Below, piece by piece: positions 44,336-53,074 of a DNA stretch of 64,000 nucleotides. The notes under the pieces were generated by a model, which saw only the letters and a program-made list of their open reading frames with translations, searched no databases and had not been told where the DNA came from. This stretch comes from Clostridiaceae bacterium (GTDB lineage: Bacteria > Bacillota > Clostridia > Lachnospirales > Lachnospiraceae): assembly GCA_910575795.1 (NCBI GenBank), contig CAJTGE010000001.1:224009-288008 (forward strand). The letters run 5' to 3'. Within the stretch, counting starts at the first letter, position 1. Each line of letters begins with the position of its first letter. The position numbers and the translations under genes were made by a program.

Positions 44336-44636
44336 CGCGATTCGTCTCCTCCTGCCTTTGTCCTGTATTTCAGTATAGCATATTATGACATAATTTATGG
44401 TAAAATGGAAGAAAAAGCGTATATGAGCCAGAGAATTATCGCCGAAAGATGTAACGGTTCAGAGGTTATCTGAGCTGTCACAAAAAAATATTATGGCCAT
44501 TCCGGCATCATGGCGCTGGTTCACATCCCTGCCGGGGTGTGAACCGCAGGGAAATGATTCAGATTTAAAAAAATGAAGATATTCCCTGGCTCCAGTCGTT
44601 TAATAGATAAGACCGACAGGAAAGGGGGCGATCCGA
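44336..44636. other. gap before the sigma operon with two hairpins
   Basis: Holds the GTAAC-family palindrome (44451-44481) and a hairpin GGTTCACA/TGTGAACC (44518-44545). No sigma-A promoter for the sigma gene is clear; it may use its own ECF promoter. Confidence 0.5.
44451..44481. repeat. GTAAC-family palindrome
   Basis: GTAACGGTTCAGA, 5-base loop, TCTGAGCTGTCAC: 13-bp imperfect stem, same core as 2266 and 58618. Confidence 0.75.
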
Positions 44637-45152
44637 ATCAATGCAGAGCAGCGGCTGGAACATTGGATAGACCAGTATCAGAATTTAATCTACTCGATTT
44701 GCTACAAATTCACCGCCAATTATTTTGATGCTGAGGATCTCGCCCAGGAAACCTTTCTTTCGGCGTACAAAAGCATGGCGTATTTTGATGGCGGCAATGA
44801 GCGCGCCTGGCTCTGCCGGATTGCGACGAACAAGTGCCTGGATTATTTAAAACGGGCCGGCCGGAAATCAGTCCCCACGGACGACGAATATTTCACAGCC
44901 ATCGCCGCCCCTGACTCCGTAGAGGAAACGATGCTGGAGGACGAGGTGAGGCAGAAGCTCTTTGATTGCTGCAATTCCTTAAAGGAGCCCTACAAAAGCG
45001 TGGCTCTGGATTACTATTACAATGAGATGGAAATCGGCGAAATCGTCCACAAGACAGGTAAAAATATCAAAACGCTGCAGACCCAGATTTACCGTGCCAG
45101 GGGGATGCTGCGCAAGCTCTATGGAAAGGAGGATATCGGGCATGGATCTTAG
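44637..45152 (+). CDS. ECF-type sigma factor with non-standard start
   Basis: A 171-aa sigma-70-like factor. Region 2 runs from about 5 to 75 (YQNLIYSICYKFT, YFDAEDLAQETFLSAY, RAWLCRIATNKCLDYLKR) and region 4 from about 105 to 165 (LKEPYKSVALDYYYNEM, GEIVHKTGKN, LQTQIYRARGMLRKL). The first in-frame ATG (44775) would remove most of region 2. Homology runs back to NAEQRLEHW, where the codon before Asn is ATC (44637), 8 bases after AAGGGGG. No ATG, GTG or TTG exists between the upstream stop and 44775 in this frame. It overlaps the anti-sigma gene. Confidence 0.8.
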   Translation: MNAEQRLEHWIDQYQNLIYSICYKFTANYFDAEDLAQETFLSAYKSMAYFDGGNERAWLCRIATNKCLDYLKRAGRKSVPTDDEYFTAIAAPDSVEETMLEDEVRQKLFDCCNSLKEPYKSVALDYYYNEMEIGEIVHKTGKNIKTLQTQIYRARGMLRKLYGKEDIGHGS

Positions 45153-45690
45153 CAGAAAGCAGGAACAAAGAAGACAAAACACAGAAGGAGCGCTTTTGTC
45201 CCCTGTGCGTATCTCACACATTTCCCCTGAACGCCTGAAGGGAAGCCTGAAAGGAAGGCTTTCGGACAGTGAGTTTAAGCATCTGGCCGTATGTCCCCGG
45301 TGCCGGGAGGCACTGTCCGAGGCGGCGGCCGGAAAGGAGCTTTTAACCGCTCCCCGCGATCTGAAATCCTCGATCCTCGAGCGGAGCAGGAAGCTGGATG
45401 TCCAGATTATCGCAGGATCGAACCAATTGTCAAAAAAGCTGCAGTTTTTCTATTTCAGCTTAAAGGTGGGCGCCGCGGTCCTCTGCTCCTTAAGCCTGCT
45501 GTTTCTGGCCCCCAATCTGGCGGAGAGCTCGGCCAGGCGGGCTGCAGATGAGCTGACAGGCGACCACTACGGACAGTTGTCCGAACAGCATTGGGAGTAT
45601 TATAAGCACATTGAGCAGTTGACCGGACAGCTTCACCAATTGTCAAATTTTAATCTGGAGGTATTTCGTTATGACAAAAAAGAAAGGTAA
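45142..45690 (+). CDS. zinc-type anti-sigma factor, membrane-bound
   Basis: A 182-aa protein with a cytoplasmic N-terminus carrying His47-x3-Cys51-x2-Cys54 (HLAVCPRC), the ZAS zinc motif of anti-sigma factors, one membrane segment (about 106-126) and a short outer part rich in Gln/His. It should hold the ECF sigma factor inactive until a signal arrives at the membrane. GGAGG is 9 bases before the ATG; the start overlaps the sigma stop by 11 bases and its end overlaps the next gene by 20 bases. The signal is unknown. Confidence 0.8.
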   Translation: MDLSRKQEQRRQNTEGALLSPVRISHISPERLKGSLKGRLSDSEFKHLAVCPRCREALSEAAAGKELLTAPRDLKSSILERSRKLDVQIIAGSNQLSKKLQFFYFSLKVGAAVLCSLSLLFLAPNLAESSARRAADELTGDHYGQLSEQHWEYYKHIEQLTGQLHQLSNFNLEVFRYDKKER

Positions 45691-46255
45691 ATTAATGACA
45701 TTCTGCTGGTCCCTGATACCCGGGGCCGGCGAGATGTATCTCGGCTTTTTCAAACAGGGCGTCAGCCTGATGATGATTTTTGCAGCGCTTCTCGGCGTAT
45801 CCGGCTTCCTCAGACTGGGGTTCCTGACCTTTTTGGCCCCGATTGTATGGTTTTACAGCTTTTTTCACACCAACAACTTGAACTCCTTAAGCGATGAGGA
45901 ATTCTACTCCATTGAGGACGATTACCTGATTCCATGGAATGAGTTCGGATTAAACCGCTTTACCATTCAGAAATACCGCCGGCTCCTGTCCGCATGCCTT
46001 ATCTTCTTTGGAATCAGCATCCTGTGGAATATCGGCTCCGGCGCATTTTTCTGGTACCTGCTGCCCATCCTGCGCCTTTCCGAACGCGCCCAGGACTTCC
46101 TCCGGTTCCTTGCGCGCAGCATCCCGCAGGCCATCGTAGCCATCGCGATCATCACTGCCGGCATCTATATGATCAAAGGGAAATACGACGAGCTCCACAG
46201 CGATTCCGGCGACATCCCCTCCCCGCCTTATCTGGAAAATGGGGGGGGCAATTGA
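45671..46255 (+). CDS. small polytopic membrane protein of the sigma operon
   Basis: A 194-aa protein with four or five hydrophobic segments; the N-terminal SLIPGAGEMYLGFFKQGVSL pattern is seen in TM2-like and similar small membrane proteins often found with ECF sigma genes. GGAGG lies 9 bases before the ATG, inside the anti-sigma gene. It may help sense the envelope signal; this is inferred from operon position only. The 3' side runs straight into a repeat cluster. Confidence 0.7.
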   Translation: MTKKKGKLMTFCWSLIPGAGEMYLGFFKQGVSLMMIFAALLGVSGFLRLGFLTFLAPIVWFYSFFHTNNLNSLSDEEFYSIEDDYLIPWNEFGLNRFTIQKYRRLLSACLIFFGISILWNIGSGAFFWYLLPILRLSERAQDFLRFLARSIPQAIVAIAIITAGIYMIKGKYDELHSDSGDIPSPPYLENGGGN

Positions 46256-46346
46256 GGAGCGCGGCCTTAAATACGATGCATTTGCCGTAATTCAACAACC
46301 CCGCTGCAAGCAACGGGGCGTCAAACTTACAGCGCTGCAGAGCAGC

Positions 46347-46423
46347 GGGGTATTTGACCCTCGCGGCAGCCGCCAAATGTGCATGCAAGCATGCCCACTT
46401 GGCTCGTTGCCCGCGGGAATAAA
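46347..46423. repeat. 77-bp dispersed repeat, copy 1
   Basis: Ungapped match to 57240-57316 with about one difference seen. It contains a hairpin CCAA..GCATGC-AA-GCATGC..TTGG. Neighbouring 46425-46454 is a strong GCCGGGCAGG/CCTGCCCGGT hairpin. Both copies lie just beyond the 3' end of a minus-strand gene. Confidence 0.85.
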
Positions 46424-46464
46424 TGCCGGGCAGGCGTCTGTCACCTGCCCGGTTAAACACAAAG

Positions 46465-46506
46465 CGGCGCGCACATCTGCCAGAAAGCAATTTTCAAACA
46501 CGCTCT
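46465..46506. repeat. arm of the CTAGAGCGTG element at the chemoreceptor 3' end
   Basis: About 40 bases ending TTTTCAAACACGCTCT match the outer arm of the element at 20733-20898, with the CAGATGTGCG inner part. The opposite arm is not present. Its outer end overlaps the TAG stop of the chemoreceptor gene. Confidence 0.8.
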
Positions 46507-48184
46507 AATCCGCGCTTCCCGCCGCCTTCGCGTATTGCTTTCTGGTGCGAAACCGTTCGACCAGATTCTCCAGAATCTTTGCCTGGCCGGACAGCTCCCT
46601 GGATGCGGCCGAATTTTCTTCAGCGGCCGCTGCGTTTGCATGTACAACCCCGGTAATCTGGGAAACCGAATGAACCATGCACGCAAATGCGTCTGCCTGT
46701 TCGCTGGTAGACTGATCAATATCCCCCAAAAGCTCGGCCATTGACTGCACATGGTTCCCCACCTGCTTCATGGATTGCACCGTCGCGTCAGCGACCTGAA
46801 TCCCGTGTTTCACCGCTAATGTGGATTTTTCAATCATTTCTGCGGTGGTACTGGCTGCTTCCGCGCTCTTGCCCGCAAGGTTGCGCACTTCATCTGCAAC
46901 AACCGCAAAGCCTTTGCCCGTATCGCCGGCGCGCGCAGCTTCTACCGCTGCGTTAAGCGCAAGAATGTTGGTCTGGAAAGCAATATCCTCAATAATTTTG
47001 ATCACTTTTGCGATCTCCTGAGAGGAAGAGTCAATCTCCCCCATTGCATGGACCATATCATCCATCTGGCGGTTGCTCTGGACAACCACCTTCCAAGCCT
47101 GCCCGGAAATCTCCTTGACATGGGCGGCATTCTCCCCGTCCTGCCGGGTTAAGGATGCGACTTTATCCAGTGACGCCTGAAACGCTTCCACGGCGGCGGT
47201 TTGCTCTGTGGATCCCTGCGCCAGCAGTTGTGAATTGGAGGCAAGGCTCTCCGAACCGGCCCTGACCTGGGTGCAGCAGAGATAGATTCGTTCGATGGTG
47301 TCATTCAGGGAATCCAGGATCAGGTTGAGGGATTTTTTAATTTCCCCGAAGTCGCCTATGTATTCACGTTCGATTTCCATCGAAATATTGCCGTCGGAAA
47401 TACCGCCCAGCACATAAGAAATATCCTCCACATACTGCCGGATATTGGACATCGTCGCATTGAGCTGACGGGAGAGCACACCCAATTCGTCCTGTTCGGC
47501 GCTGTCCAGATCAATTTCCAGATGCCCCTCCGAAACTTCCTGCATTCCCTGAGACAATTTTTTGAGCGGCACAGTGATGATCACCGCTATTTTATAGGAA
47601 ACCAGGAGAGCGGCAAGCACGATCACAGCAAACAAAATATCCTGGATTATGATCGTCCGGTTGGCCTGGGAAATTGCCTGATCTTTAAAATCTTCTGCTT
47701 TTGCCTCGGAACCGGCGGCCATCTCCTGCGCGATGGTCATCGATTCATCGAGGACCGCTTCAAACCGCTTCATCTCCTCCTGCGTCTGCCCGTTTTCGGA
47801 CAATAAGCGGCCGATTTCGGCATACGATGTCTCCAGCGCGGACATCTTCTGTTCAAAAGCGGTTATCAGCGCAGCGTCGATCACGCCGGCTTTCCTGGCT
47901 GCGTTCAATTCCGCCTAGATGTTCTTACGGGCATTCTCATAATCGTCCGTCAACTGGGAACCGCCTGACAGGAGCATACTGTCGGCTGCGTTCTGTATCT
48001 GGCAGACATCTTTCATCAGGGCCACAGAAGAAACCGCGCTCATATGCGGGCCTGTATACAGATCCACAGACAAGCCGGAAATACTGCGTAAATTACTAAG
48101 TGAAAATGCGTTCATTACAATCAAAATAATCAGCAGGAACCCAAAGCCCAGTGTCAGCTTCCCTCTGATCTTTAAATGTTTCAT
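46505..48184 (-). pseudogene. methyl-accepting chemotaxis protein, interrupted by amber codon
   Basis: A 560-codon receptor frame: N-terminal membrane helix (LTLGFGFLLIILIVMNAFSL), four-helix-bundle sensor, second helix ([20 protein letters not shown]), HAMP and a C-terminal signalling domain with the hairpin [19 protein letters not shown]. Codon 90 is TAG (47915-47917), between ENARKNI and [10 protein letters not shown] in the same frame. A TTG six codons on could restart but would lack the first membrane helix. The start at 48184 has AAGGAG 7 bases upstream. The natural C-terminus ends in a repeat arm, so a CheR-binding tail may also be lost. Confidence 0.85.
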
Positions 48185-48231
48185 AACCATGCTCCTTATA
48201 GTACCGTAATCAAATTCAGAGTATAGTAAAG

Positions 48232-48310
48232 CTGCCGCATCACACAGCCCCCCGGAGGAAACATGCAGATTGTCTGCATGCTTCCTCCGGCTGCATACGT
48301 AATGCGGCAG
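48232..48310. terminator. long nested hairpin between pckA and the chemoreceptor gene
   Basis: Outer CTGCCGCAT/ATGCGGCAG and inner CCGGAGGAA..CATGCAGA with TCTGCATG..TTCCTCCGG. No T-run, so it is more stem than textbook terminator; it follows pckA by 34 bases. Confidence 0.6.
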
Positions 48311-48343
48311 TCTTCTCTGTCTATCAATATTTGCACGCGTCGC

Positions 48344-50041
48344 TTATTTCAGCTCATCCACAACCTTCTGGATCGCTGCCAGCGCGTCGTCCGGAAGCTT
48401 GTCGTAGCCTTCTTTGGCAACGGCAAATTCCTTAATCTCATTCACGCGGTCATTCATGCGGGCCTTGAGCTGGGTTACATACTCCGGATCGTTCATATCC
48501 GGCACAAATCCCTCCCAGTCAAGGATCTCGATGTCAGAGAACGGGCCCCACTTGTGGAAATCAGCCTTGCCCTCTACGATGGCCTCCAAGATTCCCAGGG
48601 TGTCGGACGGTTTTACCTTCTTGCCCATGAAATCGCCTGTATTTACGATGTAGCAGTCAACGTTTTTCTCTTCTACCAGCTTTTTGAACTTGTCATAGTC
48701 GTGAGCCAGCGGGTAGGTGCGGAACGGGTTGGCATACGGAACAACCACCAGCTTGTTCGGATCCGCGCCCGGAGCGAGACGCTCGGCGGAGGAACGCTTG
48801 GTAGCCAGGGTCGCGCCCATAACGGAAGCTAAGGAAGCGCCTTTGAGCTTTACAACCGGCGGAATGGTGGGATCCTTCATGATCCAGAAGATCGCATTCA
48901 CCGGAGCCTCAATCTTGTCCACACGGTTCGGGGACCATAATTTGGACTTGATCGCGCGGCCGTTGCCGTTGCGGATATCCTCTGTAACGAGCTGGATCTT
49001 GCCTTCCTCGTCAAGGGTCGCGGAGCAGTTCTGTGCGGTGAGCAGGTACTTGTTGTCCGCGCAGCCGGTCGGGTAATCCGCGGTCTTATCAAAGTAGGTC
49101 GGCTCCAGGGCGATGGATGAGCAGGTGTCTGTGTTGATGATAAACGCATCGTCATGAAGAACCTTGATCTCATACTTTCCGCCGTGCTTCGCATGCGTCA
49201 GAGTGGATTTTCCGGAACCGGACAGGCCGTATACGGATGCAACATACTTGCTGCCGTCCGCCAGCGTGTACTCCTTCTGTCCGCCGTGGCAGGAAGCGTA
49301 GCCGTTGCGGTTCGCGATGGCCCATGCCATGGTGAGCGTGCCCTTCTTGTGCTCGCCGAAATATCTCATGCCCAGGATGCAGGCGCAGTTCGTCTCTGTG
49401 TTGAAGTAGCACAGCGTCTTCTTCTGCGGATCGGATAAGCAGTCAAGGGACACGTTCGGACGGTCGGAGCCGTTCCACTGCGGGTCAGAGAAGATATAGA
49501 TATCGGCTTCCTTTCCGTCGCCAACCGGCCTGGAATCTCTGTACATCTTCACATACTCATCAGACATATACTGGAAGTTGAGCATCCAGTTATACATCAC
49601 ATTTTCCTCGCCCTCCGGGATTAAGAGATGCGCTTTTACCATAAACTCCGGATCCAGGCCGACGAATACCTCCGCATGATACATGGTTTTCCAGCGGGAC
49701 TCATAGATTGCGTCCATAGCCACCTTGTCAAGCGCCTCGCAGTCCACGCCCGGCTCTCCCGCGATGCGGCGCGCCGTCGCATAACGGCCTGTGATTGCGC
49801 CGTCGTTAAACAGAAGCACCTTCGCGTCCTTCTCAAGGCCGAATTCCTCGCCTCTGTATACAGGCATGTCCGTCACAATCGTTCCCGGAGAATTCTTCGC
49901 TAATTCATATGCCTCCTTCAAGGTATTTACTTTCACCACATTGTTACCGTAGAAAGCTGCCTCGATGATCGAACGGGTCTTGGAAAAGCCCACCTTATCT
50001 TTACCGATCTCGCTGATTGGATAATATGATTTGGTTGACAT
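48344..50041 (-). CDS. pckA: phosphoenolpyruvate carboxykinase (ATP)
   Basis: A 565-aa ATP-type PEPCK joining oxaloacetate and PEP. The kinase-1 P-loop is GLSGSGKSTLTH (about 240-250), kinase-2 is IINTDTCSS, and substrate loops GCADNKYLLTAQN and the late Arg-rich KRSSAERL are present. In a fermenting anaerobe it may run toward oxaloacetate with ATP gain. The start at 50041 (MSTKSY) has GGAGG 6 bases upstream. The promoter is at 50076. Transcribed alone. Confidence 0.96.
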   Translation of the reverse strand: MSTKSYYPISEIGKDKVGFSKTRSIIEAAFYGNNVVKVNTLKEAYELAKNSPGTIVTDMPVYRGEEFGLEKDAKVLLFNDGAITGRYATARRIAGEPGVDCEALDKVAMDAIYESRWKTMYHAEVFVGLDPEFMVKAHLLIPEGEENVMYNWMLNFQYMSDEYVKMYRDSRPVGDGKEADIYIFSDPQWNGSDRPNVSLDCLSDPQKKTLCYFNTETNCACILGMRYFGEHKKGTLTMAWAIANRNGYASCHGGQKEYTLADGSKYVASVYGLSGSGKSTLTHAKHGGKYEIKVLHDDAFIINTDTCSSIALEPTYFDKTADYPTGCADNKYLLTAQNCSATLDEEGKIQLVTEDIRNGNGRAIKSKLWSPNRVDKIEAPVNAIFWIMKDPTIPPVVKLKGASLASVMGATLATKRSSAERLAPGADPNKLVVVPYANPFRTYPLAHDYDKFKKLVEEKNVDCYIVNTGDFMGKKVKPSDTLGILEAIVEGKADFHKWGPFSDIEILDWEGFVPDMNDPEYVTQLKARMNDRVNEIKEFAVAKEGYDKLPDDALAAIQKVVDELK

Positions 50042-50075
50042 ATTGTTCCTCCTTCTCTGACTAGAAATTTGTTTC

Positions 50076-50104
50076 ATTATCTCACTTTGTTAAACAAAAG
50101 TCAA
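50076..50104 (-). promoter_or_regulatory. pckA promoter
   Basis: Minus-strand TTGACT (50099-50104), 17 bp, GATAAT (50076-50081). Confidence 0.65.
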
Positions 50105-50123
50105 TGCCTGAGATTCTAAAAAT

Positions 50124-50960
50124 TCACTTAAAAAACTCATGTCCCCCATGCTCCTTCACAAAGGTAAGCTTCCGGTCAAACCACTCGATATTGGATGAGG
50201 CAGACCCCCTGCGGTTCATAAAATAAAGCGCTCCCTCGGAATAATCCTCCCCTGCCAGGGCCCGGTCCACGCATTCGATCGTCTCCTGCGTGATCTCGCA
50301 CGTATTAATGCGCCCGTCCGATACCGGGGAAAACTGGGAGCGCTCATATACGACGTCTGTAATCGTATCCGGAAATTCGCTGTTCCTGACCCGGTTGATA
50401 ATCACGTTCGCCACCATGATCTTCCCCTTCGCGTCGCAGATGCCCGCTTCGGCCTGTACGATTCTAAGCAGCACCTCATAATCCCGGGCCGTACAGCGGA
50501 TCGCCTTTTCGGCCTGTCCCGGTTTCGGTCCGCCGCGCGGCGCCTCCTGCGCGCCCTGGCCGCTGTGCGTGAGGATCTCCTTTGTCAGCGTCTCTACCTC
50601 CAGATCGGAGCGGGCGAGCTCGTCCTGAATCCGGCGTTCTAAAAGACCTCCCACAAATCTCCGTCCCTGTTCGCTGCCTGCGATCAATGAAACCTCCAGC
50701 CGGCTCACGGGATCCACGCCAAATCCTTCCCTCTTCCCGTAGGATCCGCGCGGCCTGTCCTCCGCGCTCTCTCCGTAAAACGCCGGCGCAGCCCCGGTTT
50801 TTGCCCCTGCGTAGCCCGCCCAAAAGAGAAATGCCACCATTGCAACTGACAGGGCGGTTATAAAAGCGCCGGCGGTCCGGCACAGCCTCCTCGCCGCGCC
50901 GCGCGCAAGCAAACGGCACAGACGGCGCACAGTCTGAAGAAATGAGTACATATCCGGCAT
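50124..50960 (-). CDS. SleB/CwlJ-type cell-wall hydrolase
   Basis: A 278-aa exported or membrane-anchored protein: hydrophobic segment about 30-52, a variable middle and a C-terminal Hydrolase_2 domain (about 160-275) beginning YEVLLRIVQAEAGICD, with catalytic-type Glu in QAEA and the QFSPV and ALYFMN motifs. The family includes spore cortex-lytic enzymes, but vegetative members exist. No peptidoglycan-binding repeat is seen. GGAGG is 7 bases before the ATG; a strong promoter is at 51037. Confidence 0.9.
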   Translation of the reverse strand: MPDMYSFLQTVRRLCRLLARGAARRLCRTAGAFITALSVAMVAFLFWAGYAGAKTGAAPAFYGESAEDRPRGSYGKREGFGVDPVSRLEVSLIAGSEQGRRFVGGLLERRIQDELARSDLEVETLTKEILTHSGQGAQEAPRGGPKPGQAEKAIRCTARDYEVLLRIVQAEAGICDAKGKIMVANVIINRVRNSEFPDTITDVVYERSQFSPVSDGRINTCEITQETIECVDRALAGEDYSEGALYFMNRRGSASSNIEWFDRKLTFVKEHGGHEFFK

Positions 50961-51036
50961 ACAATCTCCTCCTTCGCAGCGGTTATTCTGAACATGTTAT
51001 ACAGCAGTACAGCCCTGCACAAATAACGATGGTGGT

Positions 51037-51066
51037 ATTATATTGGAATCACGCAAAACATGTCAA
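51037..51066 (-). promoter_or_regulatory. promoter of the SleB-like gene
   Basis: Minus-strand TTGACA (51061-51066), 18 bp, TATAAT (51037-51042). Confidence 0.75.
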
Positions 51067-51339
51067 TAAGTTTTAATATATTTGTGACAAAATATATGTA
51101 TATTTAACATATTTTTAATATTTATGTGAGGTATACACAAATATATTCCCGATTTTTTCCATATGTATGGTAACTATTTTATGCTCCCCTGACCGAATTT
51201 ATTACAATTATGTTAAAAAACTCCAAGCCTAAAAATACGGGCCGGCACCACCGGGCAGGGGAAGCGCTTTTCCTCCGGCCGCCGCGCGGCCCGCATGCTG
51301 CTTGGGCGGCAGACTTCCCTTTGCGGGCCCGTACATAAC

Positions 51340-51370
51340 AAAAAAATGGCTGAAACCAACTCAGCCATTT
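51340..51370 (-). terminator. ybaK terminator
   Basis: Minus-strand AAATGGCTGA, 6-base loop, TCAGCCATTT then T-run; 37 bases after the stop. Confidence 0.85.
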
Positions 51371-51406
51371 TCCATAGAAATGAATCTTTTGTTTTCTCTC
51401 TCCCCT

Positions 51407-51874
51407 TCAAATCAGGGCGGCGAATTCGGCCCCTATATATCCGGCCAGCTTTTCCGGATTCAGCCTCACCTGCACGCCGCGCTGCCCGGCGCTGACAGAT
51501 ATCTCGTCAAACAGGACAGCCGTTTCTTCTATAAAGGTAGGAAACTTCTTTTTCATGCCCACAGGCGAGCACCCGCCGCGCATATAGCCTGTCAGGGGGA
51601 GCAGCTCCTTCATATGGATCATCTCCACCTTTTTATCGCCTGACGCCCTGGCCGCCTTTTTCAGATCCAGCTCCTCGTCAACCGGGATGCAGCAGACCAG
51701 ATAGCCGTTTTTATCGCCCTTAAGCACCAGCGTCTTGTACATCGTGTCATGATCCACGCCCATCACATCCGCCGCATGGCTGCCGGATAAGTCATTTTCA
51801 TCCACCTCATACTCCCCCACGGCGTATTCAATCCCGGCCGCGTCGAGAAGCCGCATTACGTTCGTCTTCGTCAT
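51407..51874 (-). CDS. ybaK: Cys-tRNA(Pro)/Cys-tRNA(Cys) deacylase YbaK/EbsC
   Basis: A 155-aa trans-editing protein that hydrolyses Cys mischarged on tRNA-Pro. The YbaK signature is present: catalytic Lys in MYKTLVLKG (about residue 46) and GGCSPVGMKKKFPTFI with the GxxPxG loop. The length is normal. The ATG at 51874 has AGAGG 9 bases upstream; a TTG three codons earlier is also open. It follows the unknown gene at 51959 by 84 bases. Confidence 0.93.
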   Translation of the reverse strand: MTKTNVMRLLDAAGIEYAVGEYEVDENDLSGSHAADVMGVDHDTMYKTLVLKGDKNGYLVCCIPVDEELDLKKAARASGDKKVEMIHMKELLPLTGYMRGGCSPVGMKKKFPTFIEETAVLFDEISVSAGQRGVQVRLNPEKLAGYIGAEFAALI

Positions 51875-51934
51875 CTTTACCAACCTCTGTCAACCTAATC
51901 TTAACTGTTCCGATCCCCTGAATGGCTGCAGCAC

Positions 51935-51957
51935 GTAACCGTTCCGGAGTTGTCAGG
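51935..51957. repeat. degenerate GTAAC-family half
   Basis: GTAACCGTTCCGGAGTTGTC follows the family order but lacks a full second arm. Confidence 0.35.
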
Positions 51958-51958
51958 A

Positions 51959-52996
51959 CTACTGCTGCAGCACATCCACTGTCTCCGGCCCATACGGCTG
52001 CACAGAAACCGATACATACCAGCCCGTCTCTGAAACAGGCCCAAAATGCAGCGACGAAGCGGCCTCCCTGATCCTGGCCCCGTCCCCGGAATCCGGATGG
52101 CAGGGGCGCGAAGAACCCGCCAGGATCACACCTATTCCGGCCGCTGCCACGCTTCCCGTTTCTCCCCCTTCCTCTGCCACCGGCGTATCTCCGTCGTCTG
52201 CGTCCAGTACCCGCAGCTCATCGCCTCCGGGCAGCTCCGGAGCGACCGTATAGCGAAGCGCCAGATAATTCCCGGGAAAAACCATCCCCTGCCCGCCCAT
52301 TCCCGAATGGCCGCGAAATGCGTTTTCCGGAAGGGCGCGCGCCTCGCAGGACAGGATCCTGATACGGTGAATGGTTCCGGCCACGGGATGGCGAAACGTT
52401 TTCTCAAACGCCCCGCTGCCCGGCCCGGCGGTAAAACGGCAGCCGCAGGGGTATTCCTCCCTCCCGGCCTTCACGGCCAGGCTCAGCTCCCTCACTTCCT
52501 CCCGTTTCCCGTCCGGCCACAGAAAGCGGATCCGGTGGCAGTACCAGCCCGCCTCTTCACACAGGCCGTACGCCTCCTCAAGCTCCTGCGCCTCGTCCCG
52601 GTAAGCGTAAAGAGACTCGTTCTCCCAGACCCGCTGCCAGCCTGTCCCGCACCAGCCCCTGCACTCCGCCTTTTTTCCGTTGATCCGCGCTTCAAACGAG
52701 GGGAACGAGCATAGCGGGTTTTCCGCCTCTGCTAAAAGCCTCTCCTCCTTTGTCAGGCCCTCTCCCGCCGGATCCTCCTTAAGCCTTTCGAGCCACCGGC
52801 CGGCAAAACGCGCCAGCGTCTCTTTTGGAATCAGCCTTACCACATCTGCTACCAGGCTGTTTTTACAGCCGTACACCGCCGGAACCAGCCACTCCGAGCC
52901 TGCGTACGAAAACCGCTTTCCCACCCGGATCGGCTTTCCGGGCCGCTCATACCGTTCATGCCATCCGCTGAAATTTCCGGACCCATACACCTTCAT
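51959..52996 (-). CDS. protein of unknown function
   Basis: A 345-aa soluble protein without signal peptide or membrane segment. It is rich in Gly, Glu and Trp, with several Cys (CGTGW, YPCGC) and a C-terminal part of beta-strand character. I do not recognise a family. AGGAG lies 8 bases before the ATG. It ends the run leuC-leuD-small genes-this gene with short gaps, so it may be co-transcribed with leucine synthesis. GC codon use matches the neighbours. Confidence 0.65.
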   Translation of the reverse strand: MKVYGSGNFSGWHERYERPGKPIRVGKRFSYAGSEWLVPAVYGCKNSLVADVVRLIPKETLARFAGRWLERLKEDPAGEGLTKEERLLAEAENPLCSFPSFEARINGKKAECRGWCGTGWQRVWENESLYAYRDEAQELEEAYGLCEEAGWYCHRIRFLWPDGKREEVRELSLAVKAGREEYPCGCRFTAGPGSGAFEKTFRHPVAGTIHRIRILSCEARALPENAFRGHSGMGGQGMVFPGNYLALRYTVAPELPGGDELRVLDADDGDTPVAEEGGETGSVAAAGIGVILAGSSRPCHPDSGDGARIREAASSLHFGPVSETGWYVSVSVQPYGPETVDVLQQ

Positions 52997-53074
52997 TTAT
53001 CTAACTCCTGTTTTCTGCCGCGCCGCCAGCCGGAGCGCGCTGTACTTCTCTTGCTCCTCCGGCCGGATCTCCCC

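Larger units (their letters stand above)
50961..51406. other. AT-rich gap with one promoter and a folded GC block
   Basis: 51070-51235 is AT-rich with no frame. 51236-51333 is a GC block with outer stem TACGGGCC/GGCCCGTA, inner GGCCGCCGCGCGGCC hairpin and a GGGCAGGGGAAG segment shared with the elements at 6764 and 18391. Confidence 0.5.
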
